Source: Pedobacter psychrodurus | Lineage (GTDB): Bacteria > Bacteroidota > Bacteroidia > Sphingobacteriales > Sphingobacteriaceae | Reading direction: 5' to 3' | Assembly: GCF_004331735.1 (NCBI RefSeq) | Contig: NZ_SJSO01000023.1 | Location: forward strand, 1 to 64,000 | Length of the DNA: 64,000 bases | Shown here: piece after piece, positions 1-9,309 of the stretch | Layout of the letters: each line of letters opens with the position of its first letter | Position numbering within the stretch: position 1 is the stretch's first letter | Notes under the pieces: generated by a model | Told to the model about the DNA's origin: nothing | Databases searched by the model: none | The model's input: the letters and a program-made list of their open reading frames with translations, nothing else | Position numbers and translations under genes: made by a program

Positions 1-213
1 TGTTGGGATAACGCAGTTGCAGAGAGTTTCTTTAAAACTATAAAAACAGAAATGATATACCAGCAGATATATAAAACAAGATCGAAGGCCAGTTTAGCCA
101 TTTTTGAATATATAGAGGTATGGTATAATAGAAAAAGAAGACACTCTTTTTTGGGGTACTTATCGCCATTAGAGTTTGCAAACAGCTCAATAAACCCTAA
201 AATCGCAGCTTAA
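1..213 (+). CDS. IS3-family transposase (OrfB), C-terminal part, cut by window edge
   Basis: The first 70 codons are open from base 1 and stop at 211-213. The peptide contains WDNAVAESFFKTIK and later WYNRKRRHSFLGYLSP, which is the end of the IS3/IS150-type rve integrase core; the Glu in AESFF is the third acidic residue of the DDE triad. The enzyme would cut and join insertion-sequence ends. The 5' part lies outside the window, so it cannot be judged whether the element is intact. No clear terminal inverted repeat could be fixed in the roughly 120 A/T-rich bases that follow. Confidence 0.85.
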   Translation, partial: CWDNAVAESFFKTIKTEMIYQQIYKTRSKASLAIFEYIEVWYNRKRRHSFLGYLSPLEFANSSINPKIAA

Positions 214-331
214 AAAAGAAAAAAATCTAAAGTAATGCTTCTCAATAAAAATAATAATATGACAACAAAAAATCTCTAGTAGACTATTGCAATTCCACAA
301 CCTCATAACGATGCGTAAAAAAATGAGCAGA

Positions 332-1585
332 TTAGTCAGTAAAATAAACAGTAAAAACATGTTCACCACTTTCTTCATGATAATCGATACGAAAGCCATA
401 AAGGTTACAGATTTGTTTGGTTATGGCTAAACCCAGACCCAACCCTTCTGAATCTACAGATTTTGAAAAACGATCGAAAATTTTGGTTTGTAAATGACTG
501 GATTTCCCTGAATTGGAAATGGTTAGGGCCTGCTCATCCAGTTTAATATGAATGTGCCCACCACTTACATTATGCCGTACCGCATTGCTAAAAAGATTGT
601 TCAGCAAAATATCAGCAAGGTACCTGCTCATTTTGATCTCTATAGGCACAAGTTTTTCAGTTAACACCAGTCCGTCCTTTTCCAATAACTCCTGAAACTG
701 GCGGCTTTTTGCTTCTATCATTTCTTTGAGTTCGATATGCTGAAAATCGGGGATCAGGTTATTTTCAATTTTGGCCAGCAACAATAAAGATTGATGCAAT
801 CTTGATAATCTGCCTGTGGCATAGTAAATATCTTCCAGCAGCGACCCTTGTTGCGCGGTAAATGATTCCGTTTGCAATAAAGAATCTAATTTAGAATTGA
901 TTACGGCCAAGGGGGTCATCATTTCATGCGAAGCATTATCGGTAAAACTCTTAAGTTCTTTATAATCTTGCCGTACCCTTTTGGCCATTGCATTTACAGA
1001 TTTATTTAGCTCGTTAAACTCATCAATTTTAGTTGGTTCGTGCTCAATTGTTTCCATCCGCGTTACCTCGAAAGATTTCATTCCGTTCAAAATAGAATAA
1101 AAAGGACGCCAAAGCCTGTTCAGTACAAATCTATTGATCAGCAATAAGGATAAGAGCAAAACAACCGTAATTCCAAGCGTTATTAAAAGGATGATTCTAA
1201 TGAGGTCTTCTGATTCTACCCTCGATTTGGTTATCGTTACCTCAATGGTTTTACTATCTAAGTGTACAACCGTAATCAGACTTCTACCAGGTTCATTTTC
1301 ACGTTCTTTCGGGTTAAAATAAATCGTGTTTAGAAATTCTCTTTCAGAAACAGTCCCATTTAGGGCTTTATAAGATATCTGTTGATCGAGATAACTTGCA
1401 GGTAAAGGAAGTTTATGAAAAGTATTTACATATTGGTTAATTTCATTCTCTTCGACCGCTAAATCACGATCTAATTTTTCTGTTAAAATAAAATGGATTA
1501 CAACATAGTAAATAATCCCTGTAATAATTAATACGACGATGGAGGTTAAAATATTTGCCCGGTTATAACGGCAGGAGAGTTTCAT
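332..1585 (-). CDS. Sensor histidine kinase of an OmpR-type two-component pair
   Basis: A 417-residue inner-membrane sensor kinase that autophosphorylates on His and passes the phosphate to the adjacent regulator. Membrane segments lie at about residues 12-34 and 129-151, enclosing a periplasmic sensor loop of about 95 residues. A HAMP-like linker follows, then the H-box with the phosphorylated His at 220 (NASHEMMTP), the N-box (NLFSNAVRHN), an F-box (IFDRF) and a G-box (GLGLGLAI). It overlaps the stop of the upstream regulator gene by 4 bases, so the two are translationally coupled. The architecture resembles PmrB/QseC kinases, and the phosphotransferase gene across the divergent promoter region fits an envelope-modification circuit. 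The signal is unknown. Confidence 0.93.
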   Translation of the reverse strand: MKLSCRYNRANILTSIVVLIITGIIYYVVIHFILTEKLDRDLAVEENEINQYVNTFHKLPLPASYLDQQISYKALNGTVSEREFLNTIYFNPKERENEPGRSLITVVHLDSKTIEVTITKSRVESEDLIRIILLITLGITVVLLLSLLLINRFVLNRLWRPFYSILNGMKSFEVTRMETIEHEPTKIDEFNELNKSVNAMAKRVRQDYKELKSFTDNASHEMMTPLAVINSKLDSLLQTESFTAQQGSLLEDIYYATGRLSRLHQSLLLLAKIENNLIPDFQHIELKEMIEAKSRQFQELLEKDGLVLTEKLVPIEIKMSRYLADILLNNLFSNAVRHNVSGGHIHIKLDEQALTISNSGKSSHLQTKIFDRFSKSVDSEGLGLGLAITKQICNLYGFRIDYHEESGEHVFTVYFTD

Positions 1586-2259
1586 ATATCGCCAAATTTA
1601 TAGCCAATTCCATAAACAGAATGAAGATAATCAGCTGATCCGGCTTCGAGTAGTTTTTTACGGAGATTTTTAACGTGGGTATAAATAAAATCGAAATCAT
1701 CAGACATATCCATTTCATCTCCCCAAAGGTGTTCGGCCATGGCATTTTTAGTTACCACTTTATTGCGGTTAGAAAGAAAATAAACCAATAGATCGAACTC
1801 TTTTTTGGTGAGCATTACTTGATTGCCTTTAACGGTAATTTTCATCGCTGAAACATCCACGGTTATCTCGTTGAAAAGAATAATATTGTTGCCATCAAAA
1901 TTCTTTCTACGCACAATGGCACTTACCCGGGCCTTAAGTTCTGATAAGTGGAATGGTTTAACTAAATAATCATCGGCCCCTAAATCAAGCCCGGCAAGTT
2001 TATCATCTAACGAATGGCGGGCAGAAATAATCAATACACCATCTCTTTTTTTTAGTTGTTTAATTTTGGTTAATAATTCCAGTCCTTCGCCACCAGGCAA
2101 GCCCAAATCTAAAAGAATACAATCGTAACTATAGAGTGATATTTTTTCATTTGCAGCAGCAAAATCTGAAGCATGCTCGCAAATGTTACCCTCTCCGGTA
2201 AAATAGGCAAGGATACTCTCTAATAAAGCCTGTTCATCTTCAATGACTAAAATTTTCAT
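1582..2259 (-). CDS. Response regulator, OmpR/PhoB family
   Basis: A 225-residue DNA-binding regulator with an N-terminal receiver domain (acidic pocket at residues 8-9, phospho-acceptor Asp51 in ILLDLGLPG, Lys101 in YLVKPF) and a C-terminal winged helix ending in HSVYGIGYKF. It is the first gene of the pair and overlaps the kinase start by 4 bases. OmpR-type regulators bind 10-11 bp direct repeats. An exact repeat of that kind lies in the divergent promoter region at 2574-2595, in front of the phosphotransferase gene, so that gene is the likely target and the operon may also be autoregulated. Confidence 0.95.
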   Translation of the reverse strand: MKILVIEDEQALLESILAYFTGEGNICEHASDFAAANEKISLYSYDCILLDLGLPGGEGLELLTKIKQLKKRDGVLIISARHSLDDKLAGLDLGADDYLVKPFHLSELKARVSAIVRRKNFDGNNIILFNEITVDVSAMKITVKGNQVMLTKKEFDLLVYFLSNRNKVVTKNAMAEHLWGDEMDMSDDFDFIYTHVKNLRKKLLEAGSADYLHSVYGIGYKFGDI

Positions 2260-2573
2260 TGCTTGTTAATTTGTGAATTAATTGTACATAAAGTAATCAT
2301 TTAAACCGGAAAGTTAAAAACGCCTTTCCAAACCTGTTAGGTTAAATCCCTATATCTATCGCCAAATAAACATCGCAATATTATCAGTCAATTCTGAAGA
2401 AAAACTGTAGTATAAAGTACTGTTATTGAGTTTAGATTGATCAGTTTCAATTTTATTAAATAAATATTAGAAGCTAATCTTCAAAGCAATAACCTACTAC
2501 AGCCTACAATGAGCATAATATTAGTAAATTGTTAAGTACAATACTTAAATGATACCTTTAAATCCTAACCAAA

Positions 2574-2609
2574 CCTTCAGAATTCCTTCAGAATTGAAAC
2601 TTACCTTCG
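2574..2609 (+). promoter_or_regulatory. Putative response-regulator box and promoter of the phosphotransferase gene
   Basis: Two perfect 11-bp copies of ccttcagaatt lie head to tail at 2574-2584 and 2585-2595. They are followed 6 bases later by TACCTTCG at 2602-2609, which matches the Bacteroidota -7 box TAnnTTTG at all but one position. No TTTG -33 element is present. The repeat sits where it would be, as expected for a promoter activated by an OmpR-type regulator bound one helical turn apart. The coding start at 2661 is about 50 bases downstream. Confidence 0.55.
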
Positions 2610-2660
2610 CCAACTATAACGCCTGGCAAGTCAAATTCAAAATTGGATTCATCATTAACT

Positions 2661-4601
2661 ATGAGCATTAAAGAAAAAACAAATAAATTACTCAATCATA
2701 GATTTGGACCAGTTTTTTTAGTTACAGTACTATTATGTGCCATATCGCTGATTACGAGGCTCTCTTTATTAATTTATAGTGCATCATCTGTTGATTGGTC
2801 GATACTTAACCTACTTAAAATTCTGGTTATTGGTCTATTTTATGACCTTGCTGCTGCATCTTTTGCGGTAATTCCAATTGTAATTTACCTATGGTTGCTC
2901 CCATCTAAATCGTACGGCAGCAAATTAAACAAGATATTATTGTTCATCTATTTTTTCTTTGTTGTTTTCACGCTAATCTTCAATGCCATTTCAGAATGGT
3001 TCTTTTGGGAGGAATTTTCGGTCCGTTATAACTTTATAGCGGTCGATTACCTGGTGTATACCACGGAGGTTATTGGAAATATCCGCCAATCTTACCCAAT
3101 TAATAGCATTATGGTTGGTTTGGTGATCATCACAGCGCTAATCGTTTATCTTATAAGAAAACCAATCACAACATCTACCACCACTAAAATCGGTTTTGGC
3201 AAGCGGACAAAAATTGCACTGGTACTTTTGTGCCTGCCTGTGCTTACCTATTTTGGGGTGAGCCATAAATTAAAATACCTGAGCAAAAACCAATATGTAA
3301 ACGAGCTTTCGGGCAACGGCATGTACGATTTCGGATTTGCTTTTTGGAATAATCAGCTCGATTACAATACTTTTTACAAAACGATCCCGATTAAAAGTGC
3401 TGAATCTATTCTGAGCAATCTCCTTCAACAAGATCCTATTGCCAAAAACGGAGCATTTAAAAATACGTCAAGAACCATTAATAACGCAGGCATCGAAAAC
3501 AAAATGAATGTGGTACTAATTAGCGTAGAGAGCTTAAGTGCAGAGTTTTTATCTGCATTTGGCAATACCCAGCACATTACACCTCAACTCGATTCGCTCG
3601 CCAAAAAAGGCCTACTTTTCAATAACCTGTACGCCTCAGGAACGCGCACGGTACGTGGCCTTGAAGCACTTTCACTTTGCATCCCGCCTACTCCAGGGCA
3701 ATCGATCGTAAAACGCCCCGATAATAAAAACCTCTTCACTTTAGGCAGCATATTCCGTTCAAAAGGCTATAACAGCAGATTTATCTATGGTGGTTATGGG
3801 TATTTTGATAATATGAACGAATTCTTTTCTAACAATGGTTATGAGGTAACAGATAGAAGTGCATTACAGGATTCAGAAATTCATTATTCGAATATCTGGG
3901 GTGTTGCCGACGAAGATTTATTCACGCTATCATTACGAGAACTGGATAAAGATTATAAAGACAAGAAACCCTTTTTCGCACAGATTATGACGGTTTCGAA
4001 CCACCGTCCCTATACTTACCCAGAAGGAAGGATTGACATCCCATCGCATACAGGTAGAGAAGGTGCAGTTAAATATACCGATTACGCTATTGGTAAATTT
4101 ATACGCGAAGCAAAACAGAAACCATGGTTTTCGAATACCCTATTCGTAATTGTAGCCGATCATTGTGCTTCGAGTGCAGGTAAAGTAGAGTTACCGGTAG
4201 ATAAATACCACATCCCAATGATTTTTTACAGTCCAGGGCACATTGCACCGGGCAAATTCGGGAAACTAACCGCACAGATTGATATCGGTCCAAGCATTTT
4301 GAGTTACCTGAATTTCAGTTACGACAGTAAGTTTTTCGGTCAGGATGTGTTTAAAATGAAAGACAGCGATGAAAGGGCTTTTATAAGCACCTATCAAAGC
4401 TTAGGTTACATTAAAGATAACAAATTGGTTATCCTCAACTCCAATAAAAAAGCATTTACTTATAGGCCAGATTTTATTACTGGAAATGCGGTAACTATAC
4501 CAACAGATCAGAAATTGATCAACGAAGCGATTTCCAATTATCAAATGGCTTCTTACCTGTATCAAAATGGCCTGTATGGCTTCGAATCTAAAAAGAAATA
4601 A
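2661..4601 (+). CDS. LTA-synthase/MdoB-type sulfatase-fold phosphotransferase
   Basis: A membrane enzyme of about 646 residues with roughly five N-terminal transmembrane helices (first 200 residues) and a periplasmic alkaline-phosphatase-fold domain. The domain shows VVLISVESLSAEF (metal ligand Glu), a Thr nucleophile candidate in ASGTRTVRG and VADHCASS (metal-binding Asp-His). The family moves phosphoglycerol or phosphoethanolamine from phospholipid to envelope glycans or lipids; the substrate cannot be read here. ATG 2661 is chosen because the only upstream in-frame start is TTG 2643 and it adds six unremarkable residues. The divergent two-component genes and the repeat at 2574-2595 suggest stress-induced envelope modification, similar in logic to PmrAB-EptA. 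Confidence 0.85.
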   Translation: MSIKEKTNKLLNHRFGPVFLVTVLLCAISLITRLSLLIYSASSVDWSILNLLKILVIGLFYDLAAASFAVIPIVIYLWLLPSKSYGSKLNKILLFIYFFFVVFTLIFNAISEWFFWEEFSVRYNFIAVDYLVYTTEVIGNIRQSYPINSIMVGLVIITALIVYLIRKPITTSTTTKIGFGKRTKIALVLLCLPVLTYFGVSHKLKYLSKNQYVNELSGNGMYDFGFAFWNNQLDYNTFYKTIPIKSAESILSNLLQQDPIAKNGAFKNTSRTINNAGIENKMNVVLISVESLSAEFLSAFGNTQHITPQLDSLAKKGLLFNNLYASGTRTVRGLEALSLCIPPTPGQSIVKRPDNKNLFTLGSIFRSKGYNSRFIYGGYGYFDNMNEFFSNNGYEVTDRSALQDSEIHYSNIWGVADEDLFTLSLRELDKDYKDKKPFFAQIMTVSNHRPYTYPEGRIDIPSHTGREGAVKYTDYAIGKFIREAKQKPWFSNTLFVIVADHCASSAGKVELPVDKYHIPMIFYSPGHIAPGKFGKLTAQIDIGPSILSYLNFSYDSKFFGQDVFKMKDSDERAFISTYQSLGYIKDNKLVILNSNKKAFTYRPDFITGNAVTIPTDQKLINEAISNYQMASYLYQNGLYGFESKKK

Positions 4602-4623
4602 TATTAGCTTAACTAAATAAACC

Positions 4624-4989
4624 ATGGGCATAAATATTGGCTTGATAATCTGGAAAGAGATGAAAGCAAAATCCATAAGCAGGGAACAACTTGCCCAGGA
4701 AATTGGCGTTAGTAAACACCGTGTGGGTACTATACTCAAATCGGCCTCGATAGATACCGATATCTTAACCCGGATTTCTATTGCGCTTGGTATTAATTTT
4801 TTCGAATACTATCGTAAAGATGAAGATCTGACAAAGTTTGAAATTGATACCGCTGCACAAAGTGACCAGGAACTTAACGAGCTAAAAATTTTAATCAAAG
4901 AAAAAAACAGATTGCTAGAACTTTATGACGAAACCATTAAAAGCCAAAAGAAAATTATTGCCACTTTAGAAAATCTGCGGGAATTATAA
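4624..4989 (+). CDS. Small helix-turn-helix (XRE-like) protein with coiled-coil tail
   Basis: A 121-residue protein. Residues 5-60 form an XRE-type helix-turn-helix (SREQLAQEIGVSKHRVGTIL), and the Glu/Lys-rich C-terminal half (about 75-120) looks like a coiled coil suited to dimerisation. It starts 22 bases after the phosphotransferase stop and may be co-transcribed with it. The target is unknown. Confidence 0.75.
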   Translation: MGINIGLIIWKEMKAKSISREQLAQEIGVSKHRVGTILKSASIDTDILTRISIALGINFFEYYRKDEDLTKFEIDTAAQSDQELNELKILIKEKNRLLELYDETIKSQKKIIATLENLREL

Positions 4990-4998
4990 ATTTAGCAC

Positions 4999-5493
4999 CT
5001 ATTTACTCAGCTCTAGCTGGTAATTCCTCTCTTTAAGCATTTCTGGGTGATTCAATAATTCTTCATCACTTAAATCGGTTTCCTGCTCGCTCAATTTAAA
5101 ATCGATCGTATCGGTTATTGCACTACTGATGTTGAGCAAATGGTCAATTTCAGGATCAATTAAGAATTCTAAAAGTTCAAATACAGCACACCCAGCGTTT
5201 AGTGCGTAACTACCCAGCGGATCGGTAAACTCTTCTATATCTGGCAAAACTTCTTCCAATTCGGCTAAAAGCAGATTCACTTTTTCTTCGTCTGAGGTAT
5301 TAGAAACTGAATCTTTACAGTATTGAATGGCTTTTTTTAGTATTTCTGGATCACCCCAGTGAAACTCATTGTAAAAATCGACATAATCAGCTAAAAGCCT
5401 TTCGCAGATATTTACGCCAAAATTAATAAGCCGATCCTTAGATAGAAGTGATAATTGATCGCTCAGGCGTTCGTAAAATTGGGTAGAATCCAT
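4999..5493 (-). CDS. DUF416 (YjaG-like) family protein
   Basis: A 164-residue acidic, mostly helical cytoplasmic protein. The layout matches the DUF416/YjaG family: an N-terminal NFGVNICERLLADY segment, then FHWGDPEILKKAIQYC, EEVLPDIEEF, and a late AGCAVFELLEFL helix. The biochemical role of this family is not established. It converges with the helix-turn-helix gene, leaving only 9 bases between the stops. Confidence 0.75.
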   Translation of the reverse strand: MDSTQFYERLSDQLSLLSKDRLINFGVNICERLLADYVDFYNEFHWGDPEILKKAIQYCKDSVSNTSDEEKVNLLLAELEEVLPDIEEFTDPLGSYALNAGCAVFELLEFLIDPEIDHLLNISSAITDTIDFKLSEQETDLSDEELLNHPEMLKERNYQLELSK

Positions 5494-5644
5494 TATTTGG
5501 GTTATGCGATTAATCGAGACAAAATTACATTCTTAAGGATTAAGATTATTACAAATAATAAAAACTTTCAAATCGGTCCCCTGATTTCGTTCTTCACCCC
5601 TGATTTTATATTTATATCTTAGTAAGTACAAAAATCTATCTTAC

Positions 5645-6343
5645 ATGAAAAACAAAAAATCATCACTCTTACTATTTCTCGCGGTATTAACGTTACAGTT
5701 CAATATTGTTAAAGCACAAACAAAAATCGGCATCAAGGCTGGCATGAATCTCAGCAATGTAATCATGAAAGACAACGATGGTCATCAAATGGCAACACAA
5801 TCTATACCCGGGTTTCATGTAGGGGCTAATGTAGAAATTTTAGTAGCAGATGATTTTTATCTTCAGCCGGGTGTACTCTATTCAACAAAAGGTTTTAAAC
5901 AACAAAATGGTTTTGCTTACAGCACCAATTTCAGGGCTACGGCATCCTATGTAGAAGTGCCTGTTAATTTACTATATAAACCAAAGCTAGCAGTAGGACA
6001 TCTCATTTTAGGTGCAGGACCTTATATCGCCTATGGAACCGGTGGAACATGGAGATCAGACACCAATATCCAGATCGGAGATGTAGTGGGCACTAACGTT
6101 GGAAAAATTATATTCAGAAAAGATTTATCTGATGGAGAATATGAGGCATATTTATATGGTAAACCGCTCGATTACGGCATCAATTTCTTGGTTGGATACG
6201 AGTTTTTCAATCAACTTTCCATTCAGTTTAATGCCCAAACGGGATTAGCAAACTTAGAACCACAATATGGTGGGGTAAAACAGGGCGGTAAATTAAAGAA
6301 TACCGGTTTTGGCATCTCCATAGGTTATAAACTGGATTATTAG
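5645..6343 (+). CDS. Outer-membrane beta-barrel protein, PorT-like
   Basis: A 232-residue exported protein with signal peptide at residues 1-24 (cut after KAQ) and alternating amphipathic strands typical of the PorT/OmpA-like barrel family (IGIKAGMNLSNV at the start, GFGISIGYKLDY at the end). The final aromatic residue (Tyr) is the usual outer-membrane barrel signature. Such small barrels are widespread in Bacteroidota and rarely have a known ligand. It is monocistronic. Confidence 0.85.
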   Translation: MKNKKSSLLLFLAVLTLQFNIVKAQTKIGIKAGMNLSNVIMKDNDGHQMATQSIPGFHVGANVEILVADDFYLQPGVLYSTKGFKQQNGFAYSTNFRATASYVEVPVNLLYKPKLAVGHLILGAGPYIAYGTGGTWRSDTNIQIGDVVGTNVGKIIFRKDLSDGEYEAYLYGKPLDYGINFLVGYEFFNQLSIQFNAQTGLANLEPQYGGVKQGGKLKNTGFGISIGYKLDY

Positions 6344-6441
6344 GGCACTCCTATTTCAGCACCAGTTAAATAATGGCAGCAAAGGCAATTAGTTTTCATA
6401 TTTTGAAGACCGATTGCCACTGCACCTATAAGCGAATAAGA

Positions 6442-6933
6442 TTATCCCAACTTCCACTTTTCAACCAGTTTTGCGTTGAAACTGTCTTCTTCTTTAACAT
6501 TAGGTTGCCCTTTTCCGGTTGTAATTAAATTATATAAACTATTGGTGATGTAATTCGTCCAAGCCTCCTTACAGATTTCAAAACACTCATCGTGTGGAAC
6601 CAAACTTTCGTGCACAAATGTAATTTCTGTTTGATTACCTTTTTTCGAAACCGTAAAAGTAGGTTTACTTCCAATCCATTCATTTTTATCGGTAGTGAAT
6701 TTGAAATAGTTATCCATTACCTCCCAAACTACTTTTTGATCAGGAATTAACTCAATCAATTTCATTTTGCAGTAATGCACATCCTGATAGTGATAGATAA
6801 ATTCAGCGTTAAGTTCGTTGGTCGCCCCTTCAATACTGGCCGACCACCATGCCCGAAGGTTGGTGATTGCTTTAAATGCTTCCTGAGGGCTTTGATCTAC
6901 CAAAATGGTAGCTGTGAAATCTTGATTATCCAT
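6442..6933 (-). CDS. SRPBCC (AHSA1-like) domain protein
   Basis: A 163-residue single-domain START/Bet v1-like protein. It opens with the typical TATILVDQSPQEAFKAITNLRAWW and continues with strands ending in WTNYITNSLYNLI. Members bind hydrophobic ligands or act as chaperone-linked stress proteins; the ligand is unknown. It is divergent from the AraC-type gene at 7074, with 140 bases between them, so that regulator may control it. Confidence 0.85.
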   Translation of the reverse strand: MDNQDFTATILVDQSPQEAFKAITNLRAWWSASIEGATNELNAEFIYHYQDVHYCKMKLIELIPDQKVVWEVMDNYFKFTTDKNEWIGSKPTFTVSKKGNQTEITFVHESLVPHDECFEICKEAWTNYITNSLYNLITTGKGQPNVKEEDSFNAKLVEKWKLG

Positions 6934-7073
6934 GGCTCTACTTGTTTTAAAAACTTAAGAAATAACATTATATGCCAAAGTTAACATACTGACAGCTAAT
7001 TGATAGGATGCGTAGCGGACATTATAGCGGGTAGAACTGGACAAATTGCTACGATTCTGCTACATTTGTGAAT

Positions 7074-7883
7074 ATGCAATTACCTCCTCAGCATTTACTT
7101 CAGGGATTGGTGAAACACTATTTAATTATAGATCAAAAAACCAGTGCACAGCAGTGTTACCGGATGTTTTCTGATGGTAACCCAGGCATTGTTTTTCATT
7201 TAAAAGATCCATTTTTGCAGTGTGATGAAGAAAATCTAACCGCGCAGCTTCAGCCCCAAAGTTTTGTTTATGGTCAACTCACTCATCACAATACCATAGT
7301 TGCTAATGGCAATTTGAAGATGATCGTTGTGGTTTTAGAACCTTATGCCCTATTTACCCATTTTCGTACCGCAGCTTATGAATTAAATGATCATACCATA
7401 CCGCTGGAAGATTTGTTTGGACAGGAAGCCCGCAACTTACAAGAACAAATTCTTACAGCTTTAACAACAGGTGCCGCCATTGGTATTATTGAAAATTTCT
7501 TATTAAAACGTGTGACTTCGCGAAGGCACTTGACAGCCGATTTTAGGATGGCAATGAAACTGATCTATCAGCATCAGGGCATAATTAGCATAGAAGATTT
7601 ACTCAAAATATTGCCCATGACCGAAAGGCAGTTAGAACGTAAATTCCGTGAACATATTGGCACCTCTCCTAAAAGCTTTGCCGATACGATTAAGTTTCAG
7701 CACTTCTTAAAATTGCTTCAAAAACAGCCTCATAAAAAGAAAATAGCTGATTTGATTTACGAATCTGGCTATTATGATCATGCCCACCTTAACCATAATT
7801 TCAGAAAAATGACCGGGTTTACGCCTACCCTTTATAAAGACACAACCCAAATGCTGGCGATAAATCTCATGCCTGTTCACTAA
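7074..7883 (+). CDS. AraC-family transcriptional regulator
   Basis: About 269 residues. The N-terminal half is a cupin-like sensor region (PPQHLLQGLVKHYLIID), and the C-terminal 100 residues form the double helix-turn-helix of AraC proteins (MTERQLERKFREHIGTSPKSF, then YYDHAHLNHNFRKMTGFTPTLY). ATG 7074 is preferred over the GTG at 7068 because a perfect TAnnTTTG element (tacatttg) covers 7061-7068; if that element is a promoter the message would have almost no leader. It lies between the divergent SRPBCC gene and the nitrilase gene, both plausible targets. Confidence 0.9.
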   Translation: MQLPPQHLLQGLVKHYLIIDQKTSAQQCYRMFSDGNPGIVFHLKDPFLQCDEENLTAQLQPQSFVYGQLTHHNTIVANGNLKMIVVVLEPYALFTHFRTAAYELNDHTIPLEDLFGQEARNLQEQILTALTTGAAIGIIENFLLKRVTSRRHLTADFRMAMKLIYQHQGIISIEDLLKILPMTERQLERKFREHIGTSPKSFADTIKFQHFLKLLQKQPHKKKIADLIYESGYYDHAHLNHNFRKMTGFTPTLYKDTTQMLAINLMPVH

Positions 7884-7961
7884 TATCTTTGTCGGTTTTA
7901 TACAAATTTTTCGGGGTTGCACTAGTTAGCTTTGAACAGTTTAGCATTAAATACCTTTAAA

Positions 7962-8924
7962 ATGAAAAATTTCAAAATAGCCACGACACAGTTCGAAAAT
8001 AAAAGCGGCGATAAAGCGTATAACCTTTCTGTAATTAAGCAACTAACCAAACAAGCTGCAAACCAAGGTGCGCAGGCAATTGCCTTCCACGAATGCTCAA
8101 TAACAGGCTACACCTTTGCGAGGCATCTTTCTAAACCACAGATGCTTGAGCTCGCAGAATTTGTACCTCAAGGCCCAAGCGTTACGCAGTTAATCGAATT
8201 TGCCAAAGAATTCAATATCGCTATTCTTGCCGGACTATTCGAAAAAGACGAAAACGATAACCTATTTAAGGCTTACGTTTGTGTAGACGGAACAGGTTTA
8301 ATTGCCAAACACCGTAAGCTGCATCCATTCATAAACCCTCATCTTTCACCAGGCACTGCATTTACGGTATTCAATCTCTATGGCTGGAAATGTGGTATCC
8401 TGATTTGTTATGACAACAACATTATCGAAAACGTGAGGGCTACCACACTGCTGGGTGCACAAATTATCTTTATGCCACACGTAACCATGTGCACACCCTC
8501 TACCCGACCTGGAGCAGGTTTTGTAGCCGCTAAACTTTGGAAAAACAAGGAGGAAAATAGTGATTTATTACGTACTGAATTTGATGGATTAAAAGGCCGC
8601 CAATGGCTAATGAAATGGTTACCGGCCCGAGCCTACGACAATGGAATATATGCCATTTTTGCCAATCCAATTGGAATGGATTACGATCAACTTAAAAATG
8701 GATGTTCGATGATTATCGATCCTTTTGGTGATATCATGGCCGAATGCAGGTCTTTAAATAATGAACTTGTGATAGCAGAATTAAGTCCCGCCCCACTTAC
8801 AGCTGCTGGGGGATACCGATATATCCAAGCCAGAAAACCTGAGCTATATAAAGATATAATAGGCGAGGTACATGAAAGCAATCAACAGGTTTCTTGGCTT
8901 AAAAAGGAAAATATCGATCTGTAA
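7962..8924 (+). CDS. Nitrilase-family carbon-nitrogen hydrolase
   Basis: About 320 residues, cytoplasmic. The Glu-Lys-Cys triad is visible at Glu44 (AFHECSITGY), Lys119 (KHRKLHPF) and Cys149 (GILICYDN). The family hydrolyses amides, nitriles or carbamoyl compounds, often N-carbamoyl amines or omega-amides; the substrate is open. ATG 7962 is used, because the upstream in-frame start is a TTG at 7932 within the leader. It lies 78 bases after the AraC-type gene on the same strand. Confidence 0.88.
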   Translation: MKNFKIATTQFENKSGDKAYNLSVIKQLTKQAANQGAQAIAFHECSITGYTFARHLSKPQMLELAEFVPQGPSVTQLIEFAKEFNIAILAGLFEKDENDNLFKAYVCVDGTGLIAKHRKLHPFINPHLSPGTAFTVFNLYGWKCGILICYDNNIIENVRATTLLGAQIIFMPHVTMCTPSTRPGAGFVAAKLWKNKEENSDLLRTEFDGLKGRQWLMKWLPARAYDNGIYAIFANPIGMDYDQLKNGCSMIIDPFGDIMAECRSLNNELVIAELSPAPLTAAGGYRYIQARKPELYKDIIGEVHESNQQVSWLKKENIDL

Positions 8925-8973
8925 AACAAAAATGAAGCTTAGCATTGATGCTTACCTCCGTTACAGCTATCCA

Positions 8974-9011
8974 AATCAATCAGGCAACATTAAAATGCTG
9001 TCTGATTGATT
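8974..9011 (+). terminator. Probable terminator of the nitrilase gene
   Basis: A perfect 10-bp stem (aatcaatcag / ctgattgatt) around an 18-base loop sits 50 bases after the stop codon and is followed by an A/T-rich run. Confidence 0.6.
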
Positions 9012-9025
9012 ATTAAAATTTTAAT

Positions 9026-9151
9026 TTATTTAAAAAAACAGGCTTCATCAGAAATGTAGCGAAGATTTATTTTTTTCAGGATAATTTTATCGATGAAAAG
9101 TTTTGCTTGAACAACCCGTCGATATAGGTCAACATTTGGATATTGTTCCAT
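9026..9151 (-). pseudogene. Stump of an AraC-type regulator (N-terminal 41 codons)
   Basis: A short minus-strand reading frame of 41 codons plus stop encodes DLYRRVVQAKLFID followed by NLRYISDEACFFK. This is how a common Bacteroidota AraC-type regulator group begins: an opening helix, then the first DNA-binding helix, which normally continues into the recognition helix and a second helix-turn-helix. Here a stop comes directly after the first helix and the remaining roughly 60 residues are absent. It lies 160 bases outside the island's left border, so the loss may date from a past rearrangement there. Confidence 0.6.
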
Positions 9152-9280
9152 CATCGGTAACCGTCTAATTTTTCTGTTTTAGAAAATTAGGAATAATTTT
9201 AAGCTCCGCTTGATATAAATGATAAAAATACCAGAGGTATTGACGGTAACTAAAGCGCTAATGATAATGGTCTAAACGAA

Positions 9281-9308
9281 AAAAGCCTCACATTTCTGTG
9301 AGGCTTTT
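9281..9308 (-). terminator. Displaced terminator of the tRNA-Lys gene
   Basis: A perfect 11-bp stem (aaaagcctcac / gtgaggctttt) with a 6-base loop directly outside the left att repeat. Read on the minus strand it follows the copied tRNA 3' end and runs into TTTTTTCG, as in a tRNA gene with its own terminator. The simplest reading is that this is the original chromosomal terminator, pushed 31 kb away by the island. Confidence 0.7.
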
Positions 9309-9309
9309 C

